Assembly: GCA_016801885.1 (NCBI GenBank)
Contig: CM028905.1
Span: 14,930,090-14,994,089, forward strand
Direction: 5' to 3'
DNA from: Toxotes chatareus
Taxonomy: Eukaryota > Chordata > Actinopteri > Toxotidae
DNA length: 64,000 bases
Below are positions 57,227 through 64,000 of the stretch, one piece after another. Each line of letters begins with the position of its first letter. Within the stretch, counting starts at the first letter, position 1. The notes under the pieces were generated by a model, which was not told where the DNA came from, ran no database searches, and saw nothing but the letters and a program-made list of their open reading frames with translations. A program made the position numbers and the translations under genes.

Positions 57227-60200
57227 CATAGGTAACCGGTAGTCTCACCCTGACTTTAGAAACACACCTTGTTTTCATGATGCATTCAACAAATTCCATT
57301 GTGTGCTAATGGCCAACTTGCACTAAAGTTGTAAAAAGAGAAGGTACAGGTTTGTGTTTTTATTTTACTGTTTATAACAGTAACATAAAAACACAACAGA
57401 ATATTGTAATTGTTAAATAAACTCACGTGTGCTGCTGTTGAAATACCAACATCTAGGATGTTTTGCATCAGCTTAGCCTTAGAGCATTGGGGGCAGCACA
57501 ACACACAACTTAAAGTAAAATGCTCAACTTAACTCAACTTGTTTGCTATTGTAGTGAAGTTGAAATTTGTTGTCTGTGCAACTGTATTTGGTACTGCTCT
57601 TTTGAGGCATGTTGATATCATTTTAGTAAGTATTTTTAAGTGTTTTCACACACAGCTGCGTCACAACACTGTTCACACGCACAGAGACACGGGTAGTAGT
57701 CAGTCTCTGGCCTCTCGAGAAGCTCTAGCTCTGTGGGTGTGTTGTGTAGCTCACACATTTTACACACACTGTTCTAAATAGACAGTTGCTCTGAGCTACA
57801 GCAGCTGAACTACAGACAAGGCAGTGTTTCCTACAAGTTGAGAATTTACTTGTGGTGGGTGACCCATGTGCATGCACAGACTCAGATGTTGACAGCAATA
57901 CAGACAGATGTTGTTCGTAGAGGGAGAGTGTAACAGGTTATTTTCTGTAGTTACAATATACTAAATTTCCCTAAATGATTCACATATAGGCTATCCGTAG
58001 GTGCTAACTTAGTGGCTGCACACAGAGAAGCTTCGAGTCTCCACTCAGTTACTGTAGCGCACGCAACTCAGACAGGTTTGCAGCCAAAAATTACTTAGTT
58101 TGAAAAGAGTGAAATAAGGCATTCTTATGGAAGATTTACTGAGGCTCAAACTGAGTGGCTTTATCTACCTGGGCGGGCCACCCCACCCATGTAGAGAATA
58201 TGTGTGGGAAACACTTCAAGGAAGTAGTTCATTTCTTGTTGCATAGTTTGTTTCAGGAGTATAGAATAGTTTCTCATGGTACACCTTGCTGAAACTTTTA
58301 ATTCAGCAGTGGTACCTAAGCTAACAAGACTAATCAGCCCTGCCATCCTGTATCAGTGTTGGATGTGATCCTCACTCCTTTGTGAGTGAAGAGTAGTAGT
58401 CGACAGTTCTGTGCTCCCGTTTTTGCTGCGTTACTGTGTGCTTGACCACAACCTACTTTCACCATGCCTGTGAGGAAAAAAAAATTAAAGCTGTACCGAT
58501 ATGGGATTTTAGGGCCAATAACAATGGCAAGTATTTTTTTGTTGTGGCCAATACCAATATAAAAACGAATAATATTGGTCTTACAACTGGAAAATATGTG
58601 AAGAGTAAAACAAATACTTTGTATACAGTATTCAGAGAGACAGCAAGCATTTTACAGTAAACTGGCTAACCGATTTGAGGCATCCTCTGCTGCTGATGGG
58701 AACAGACTGCTGGACAGATGTGGCAGGGAGATATGGGAAGGGCTGGTTGGTCTCAACCTCAAAGCCTACAAGAATACCCTGTTACTGCCACAAAATGGCA
58801 TTTCCAACTGACTTTCAAACATTGACAGGGCTACAGGTGAGCTGGAGTGCTTCCAGATCGTGCGGACATAATAGTTAAGGTTTTCTGTAACAGCGTGAAG
58901 CTCATCATTGGTTGCAGGAGAACCGGGATGGGACCTTTTAAGGGCCAGTCTACTCCTGGTGAGCCTAACAAGTTTTGCACCAGATGTGGAGAGTGGGACT
59001 TTTTCCACTGAGTGTGCTCAGTTTCTCTGGTCTGTGTCACAGAGGAACCCCAACAACCCATGTCCTCCATTACTATCACTGTTGAAAAGTTGGCCTTCAA
59101 CAAAGGCAACTTAAAACAAATAAGCTAGCTGGTTCAGATGGCACCCATCCTCACACTTTGGAAACATGCTAATCAGCTCATTCTCACTCACTGCTTATTA
59201 TGTCTGGGGTATCAACTATAAATACCAGTGATGTGAAAAGCATCATGTGTTGTGCTAGCCAAGAAAAAACCCCATCTGGGAGCTTAGATTTGTTGCTTGT
59301 TGCTAGGTACTTTATTGGGGGGAAAAAAACACTGAAGGGTCTGCAAAGTTGGTAAATCTGGCAACAAAGGTGCTAAGTTGGCAACACTGCCTGCAAACAC
59401 CCCCAATGATGTATTAGAAACTGTTTGTGACAGTTAATTTTGAAAGAGTAGCAGCCTGTTGGGCAACTCCGAACACTCAGCCCGCTGACCAATGGTGTCA
59501 GCATTCTGTCAGTGATATATTGCGTTTATAGGGCCCCACTTTGCAGTCCAGCCAAAACAGAGTTGGTGTTGTAGTGCTGTACATGTTGCAGCTACATTGT
59601 CTGTTGTCACTTCATGTCAGTTTTAATCTATACCCGTACCTGCACAGTTGTGTGGTTTTTATATGGTCTTGTGTCAAGACCTCAGACTAAATAATAGTCT
59701 GATATCATTTTTACAGGAGCTTCTCAGGGATAGTGACATGGTACTTGGGCATCTCATATATATATATTTCCTATATGTCTCCTATTCTGTTTGACTTTTT
59801 GAATTTGAAAGGTTGTCTGTATTTTTTATTCTGGAATTCTGGTTGGACTTTGTTAGTTTGTGTGTTAGTGTCATTATGGTGACAGTATATCTTTAGTATG
59901 TCTGCTGTGAGCTATTTGTCGTGTGGATCTTTTGTCGTTATGCATGGGCAACCAAACTAGTTTCCCCTCTGGGGATCAGTAGAGTTACCTATCTATCCAT
60001 GTACTGATAAAACAATGCCTTTGTCAACACATATTTCCTTATTAATGCATGTGAACCCTTTCATAAGGAAGCTGAAGAGTGTGAGCCTGTGTCTTCAACC
60101 TGTGAAGCTAGTTCAGACAACAACAAATTCACCCTCATAATGTGACCATTGTGTCACCAGGTGGTATGGCCAAGAGAAGGACTACAATGTCCTAGTCATG

Positions 60201-60956
60201 GACCTGCTTGGACCCAGTCTGGAGGATCTGTTCAACTTCTGCTCTCGCCGCTTCACCATGAAAACGGTCCTTATGCTGGCAGACCAGGTAACTGACACAT
60301 ACACATATCTACCTCTTTGCAGTCCTTTGAAGCAATGAACATGCCCGAGAAACATTGTTAAATACATGTCGTAGGGTGGTGCTGCCCCGGAGCAAGAAGG
60401 TCCTGATTCTAACCTGCTAGCTTTTCTCTGCATGCGTGGAGCAAGTGTGAAAAGCTTGGGTTTTTCTGTGTGCTCCAGTCCAAAGACACTTTCTCTACAG
60501 CATGTCACATTAGAAAAGCATTACCATAATGCTGTTTTGACCATGATGTTGTGAAAGCTTCTTTGTTGGCTTAGCTAATGGCAATACTTAGCATAATACC
60601 AGTGTCATTTGTTAAAAATGTGTTTAACCTGCTTTAACGCATCAAAGTGTCCTCTGCAAAAGGGGTCTGTTGGTGCCTCTAGATTGCCCATATTTGTAAA
60701 TGGCAGTGCAAAAGCGGTCTGTATGTCCCTCCTTCGTCCCCGGACAGGATAAGCTTGTTTGTTTGCTACTGGAATTGAGGGAATGCTTTTCATTGCTTAA
60801 ATTGAGAAGATGATAATGTTGTGAGAAATGTAACCATAACCTTGTTTTCATCTTCAGATGATCAGCAGAATTGAGTATGTACACACAAAGAACTTCATCC
60901 ACAGAGACATCAAACCAGACAACTTTCTCATGGGCATCGGCCGTCATTGTAATAAG
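53376..60956 (+). CDS. csnk1a1: Casein kinase 1 alpha, first four coding exons (3' part outside window)
   Basis: Ser/Thr kinase of Wnt/beta-catenin, p53 and clock signalling, cytosolic and nuclear. Coding exons: 53376-53498, 53790-53896, 60161-60287, 60858-60956. All have AG/GT borders and the phases join in frame (0, 2, 0, 0). The start ATG gives '[19 protein letters not shown]'. Exon 1 holds the glycine loop '[12 protein letters not shown]'. Exon 2 holds 'EVAVKLE' with the ATP-binding Lys. Exon 3 holds '[16 protein letters not shown]'. Exon 4 holds the catalytic '[16 protein letters not shown]'. The 150 residues visible appear identical to the human protein as I know it. The DFG exon and the rest must lie past 64000. 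It is not detectable in the 3 kb after exon 4. An intact frame and sites indicate a working gene. Confidence 0.97.
55575..56025 (+). repeat. Dispersed repeat, 'TTTTATTTATATAGCGCC' family
   Basis: Starts TTCAATTTTATTTATATAGCGCC, continues 'TATCTCAAGCCACTTTACAT', 'GAGACCCAACATTTCCCC' and 'AGCAGCACTTGGTGACAGC', and ends near 'GAAAGCACAAAAACTATGGG'. Common in teleosts. Shares its head with the repeat at 40660. Confidence 0.65.
56240..56560 (+). repeat. Dispersed repeat copy B (partner of 5065-5705)
   Basis: Uninterrupted version of the repeat at 5065-5705. It includes 'TTCACACATGCACTACAGCC' at its left side, then the shared landmarks listed for copy A. Confidence 0.6.
57191..57223. repeat. CT microsatellite
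   Basis: About 16 CT units in csnk1a1 intron 2. Confidence 0.9.
59095..59400 (+). mobile_element. LINE reverse-transcriptase remnant followed by a dispersed repeat
   Basis: About 59110-59270 gives '[16 protein letters not shown]' and, in the same decayed reading, '[11 protein letters not shown]'. These are the 'GPDGxxPxxLKxC ... VPKKP' blocks of teleost Rex/L2-like LINE polymerases. 59270-59398 is the inverted relative of the repeat at 26630-26790. Confidence 0.5.
60288..60857 (+). other. csnk1a1 intron 3
   Basis: 570-bp intron with GT donor (60288) and AG acceptor (60857). No other feature seen. Confidence 0.85.
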
Positions 60957-63900
60957 GTAAGACCTGTCTGGATTCCATACATACTGTAAGTTTGGATTTT
61001 TGAAGATCTGTGTAGAGCTGGTGGCAGACAGCTGCATGTCACGGCTAATCCCAAGTTGAAATCTAATTTTTAGTTTCAGTAACAGTAATGTCCCCTTTGT
61101 GATGTCATATTTATACTACTGCCTCTAAAAGATTTTTTCATGTCTGTGACGTGACCCACCATCAGTGTTGTTTCACAAAAACCTTGTAATTAGCACTTGG
61201 TCCATGGCATATTTTATAAGCCAGCAAACAGAATCAAATTCCATACAGTGCTCACTTCTTTGACTGAAAGCAACATTGCCTGGTCTTAACACAATGCAGG
61301 GCTCCAGACTAATGTTTTTCCACCATCATCCCGGAACCACCCCAGAAAAACAATTTTAACTGTCCCAAAGAGAATGTGACCCAACATCAAAATGTTATTA
61401 TGTTATCATCAATAGTTTTTAATCTTAGCGACATTAAAAAAATACACACAATTCAAATGTCGCGGAAATAAGTAATCAGATTTGTTTGAACTCTTTCTGC
61501 CTCAGCCGGACAGCTCCTACATGTTTTGCAGTTTCATCATATTCAGTGAATGAACAGTACTTTTTCCTTTCAGGAAGGAATTTTCTTTTACGTTTCCTTT
61601 CATATACAGTGTTTTCTTGTTTCTGTAGGGAAGTTGAAATTAAATCGACCCGTTGATGTCTGGGTGTTTTCTTTAACAATGTACAAAGATTAGAGATGCT
61701 GCTTTCAGTAGTTAGAAATGTCTCTATGGTGAACTGTGCCTCTGCAATACAGCTTCATATTTATTTACTTTTCAGAGCACGTCATGTGAAATGACTTTTC
61801 TCTGACAGCTGTGCAGCTCTGATCCTGATCCTAGTTGTTCTCACGACTTAGTCCAGAGCCTTGAAGCCTCGCCCTAACAAGTTGAGCAGATTGCTTGTCT
61901 ATTCAGTTTATTAATAGTAAACTTGTAGTTTGTCCAAATTACACCTAATTATGAACCAACTGCACTTCCTTTGGATCCTCAGGAATACACCCGCCAAGTG
62001 TGTCAACAGGATTAACATTCCTTGGGATAGGGAAGAACAGACTGACAGAGACAGAAACTTACTTTATAGCTAGATTAGATGAGCTAGTTAAATGTATGCT
62101 GCCTGATGTAGTCCTGTCTCTTATCCTTGCAATTTCATAGTATTATGTATTGTTAGTTTTCTTAGTTGTGAATCAGCTCTGCTCACATTTTAGAGAATGT
62201 AATTAATATTTTCCTCATTAATGGTATATCATTTCACCACCTACGACCCATCTGCTATTAATCAGTGTTAAATTTTACTTACTATGCAAGCAATGTTAAC
62301 TAAATGTTTTAGGCTTAGACGAGGATGAAAAAGATCACAATAATATATTGAAATTGTCTTAATGTCTGCTTTAACTACTTTACTCACACACAGCCAGGGT
62401 TGCACCTGTAAAGTAAGCAAGCAAGTAACATTATCAAGCAGCTGGTGACTGTTTCAATTCACTGAAAATCCAATAAGAAAATACATCCATTTAAATTTGT
62501 CCTTAAGTTGCCGCGGGTGGTTTGTGGGCCTGCTGGGGTTCACTGAAGCTAGTCCAGTGCCCTCTTGGTGGGTGCTATGTTTTTTGTTAGTTTTTTTTTT
62601 TTTTTTTTTTTTAAACCATCACACTAACATCTGTTGTAATGGCACGAGAAGGTCTGTTGTAGTCACACCAGTGCTTGGTTCAGTTAGTTGTTTTCCATGC
62701 TAGTCTAAAATAAATAAATGAAAAATTATATACTAAATCCCTTTCATCCCGAGGAAGTTTTCTATCCATTCTGAACATGTGTTCTATTGTCCCCTATATG
62801 ATGGGAGGAGATATGATTAGTCTGGAGCCTTGACAATGACAAACAATAATGATTATAACCCTATGTGAAAAATAGCCTAAAAAGGAGAGAGGCCATAACT
62901 AGCATAATTATTATACATTAAACTGCTCTTCGTGTCCTGAAGGATGTGATATCTGTGGAGTTGTTCTGAAAAACTAAAGTGCTTTTTAAGTGAGTAGAGT
63001 TAAAAAACGAGGACAAAGTAATACCTATTGATCTTTTAACTTGTGTAGGTTTTATTTAAAACTAAAATCTGCATTATCACTTTCTGTGTCATTAGTAAGT
63101 AAAAGTAAGGATACCCTAGATTTTCCCTCAAGTTTCGTTACCCTATCAGGTTTAGAATCTCTAAAATTGATAACACCAAGTGTTAATTAAATAGCTGCTA
63201 AATCTTGAAGAAAAAGATGTGCAAGACAATTGGGTAATAAGCCAGTTATTGGTAGAAATTAGGAATGCAACCCAAAAATCTTTAGTGACCTAGGAATCGT
63301 AAGGTTGCATTCAGAGTGGTTTGGAGATACTGACCTTGAAAGTTTTCTCTTCAAAACTTACATGCAGCAAAGTTCTCTTATTTGTCAAAATAACAGGCAC
63401 CCTAATATGGGGTCAGAATTAAATAATTGGGAGGGATCAACAGTGATGAATAGTTGCTCTTTCACAAGTGTAGACAGAGCTTTCAGGTTCCCCTGATAGA
63501 CGATAGATACAGTTAAAGTGTTGTTGAAGTCCTCATGCACTGGCTTTTTCTCATCAGCCACAAAATCAGTTGCAAATGGAAGAAACATGACCTGGTGGTA
63601 ACTCCCCCTGAAATATTTCAGGCTAGCCACAACAAGCATTGTGATGTTAACTAATAACACCATAATATCTGTCCACAAACATATACAGTATATTGTACAA
63701 CATTTATGTGACATAACTTAATTGAAAATAACTGTTAGGAATCAGAAGTTTAAATGCTTTGCTTATTCACCTAGCTTATCTTTTGACTGGAGTTCATATC
63801 CAAAGTTGGCTCAGACTAATAATTTAGAAGAAGGACATCAGTTCCCTAGTGCCAGTTATCGTTCATTTTACACTTGTTAATGATGTTTTTAGACATGAAA

Positions 63901-64000
63901 AGAGCAAATATTGGAGTGATGCTGCTTTGAGTCAACTGAGAAAATATTTTTGTGTAATTTGGGTGAGCTGACCTTTAAGCCTGTCCATGAGAATATATTA
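60957..64000 (+). other. csnk1a1 intron 4, incomplete
   Basis: At least 3 kb, running off the right edge. About 61300-61680 looks repeat-like, with a minus-strand frame containing 'FTEYDETAKHVGAVRL'. A T run lies near 62590-62612. No further csnk1a1 exon recognised. Confidence 0.6.

Larger units (their letters stand above)
53897..60160 (+). other. csnk1a1 intron 2, with several repeats
   Basis: 6.3-kb intron. It contains a T run at about 54985-55015, the repeats at 55578-56020 and 56280-56560, a CT microsatellite (57191-57223), and a LINE remnant at 59095-59290. A 116-codon open frame (54208-54558) and a smaller set near 58675-59110 have no recognised domains. Confidence 0.7.

Noticed and set aside
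60957..64000. csnk1a1 exon with the DFG motif
   Set aside because: No sequence coding for the expected LFLIDFGLAKKY segment found. It must lie beyond the window.

Overview
The window is nuclear DNA from a ray-finned fish, most likely an acanthomorph teleost. The evidence is vertebrate-type genes split by GT-AG introns, a casein kinase 1 alpha whose visible residues match the vertebrate protein as I know it, many CA/GT and CT microsatellites, and a dense mix of teleost repeat families (Tc1-like, hAT MITEs, L1 and L2/Rex-like LINEs, tRNA-derived SINEs, a Ty3/gypsy chromovirus). No bacterial, phage or CRISPR content is visible. The species cannot be named from sequence alone.

Three host genes are supported. 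(1) A storkhead-box gene, best matched to STOX2, lies on the minus strand. It is represented by two alternative first coding exons, 30359-30698 and 18323-18515. Both end in phase 1 with a G|GT donor, so they can splice to the same downstream exons, which lie beyond the left edge. Most of 1-30358 is therefore upstream or intronic sequence of this gene. (2) A complete four-exon Kazal-type (SPINK-like) secreted protease inhibitor lies on the minus strand at 46051-48328 and has its own polyadenylation signal. Its third intron appears to use a rare GC donor. (3) The first four coding exons of csnk1a1 lie on the plus strand at 53376-60956, with a GC-rich promoter in front. The remaining exons lie beyond the right edge.

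Layout: 1-18000 is repeat-rich stox2 intron with a Tc1-like element, a minus-strand LINE, and an L1 remnant split by a tRNA-Lys-type SINE. 18300-19800 holds the inner stox2 first exon and its GA/CT-rich upstream region. 20000-30300 holds more old transposons, including a minus-strand zinc-finger/hAT-related gene fragment. 30359-31330 is the outer stox2 first exon and CpG-rich promoter. 32925-38511 is a full-length Ty3/gypsy chromovirus on the minus strand, with 514-bp LTRs that look identical and a 5-bp target duplication. 38517-45870 is intergenic with retroelement debris. 45886-48400 is the SPINK-like gene. 48870-52600 is intergenic with a SINE and a decayed Tc1-like element. 52600-64000 is csnk1a1.

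The host genes do not form a pathway that the sequence can show. The most notable observations are the young-looking gypsy element whose frame breaks are nearly all one-base changes in C/G runs, the two-promoter stox2 arrangement, the SPINK gene with a GC splice donor, and a 105-codon unassigned open frame at 9604-9918. I found no convincing new biological system.
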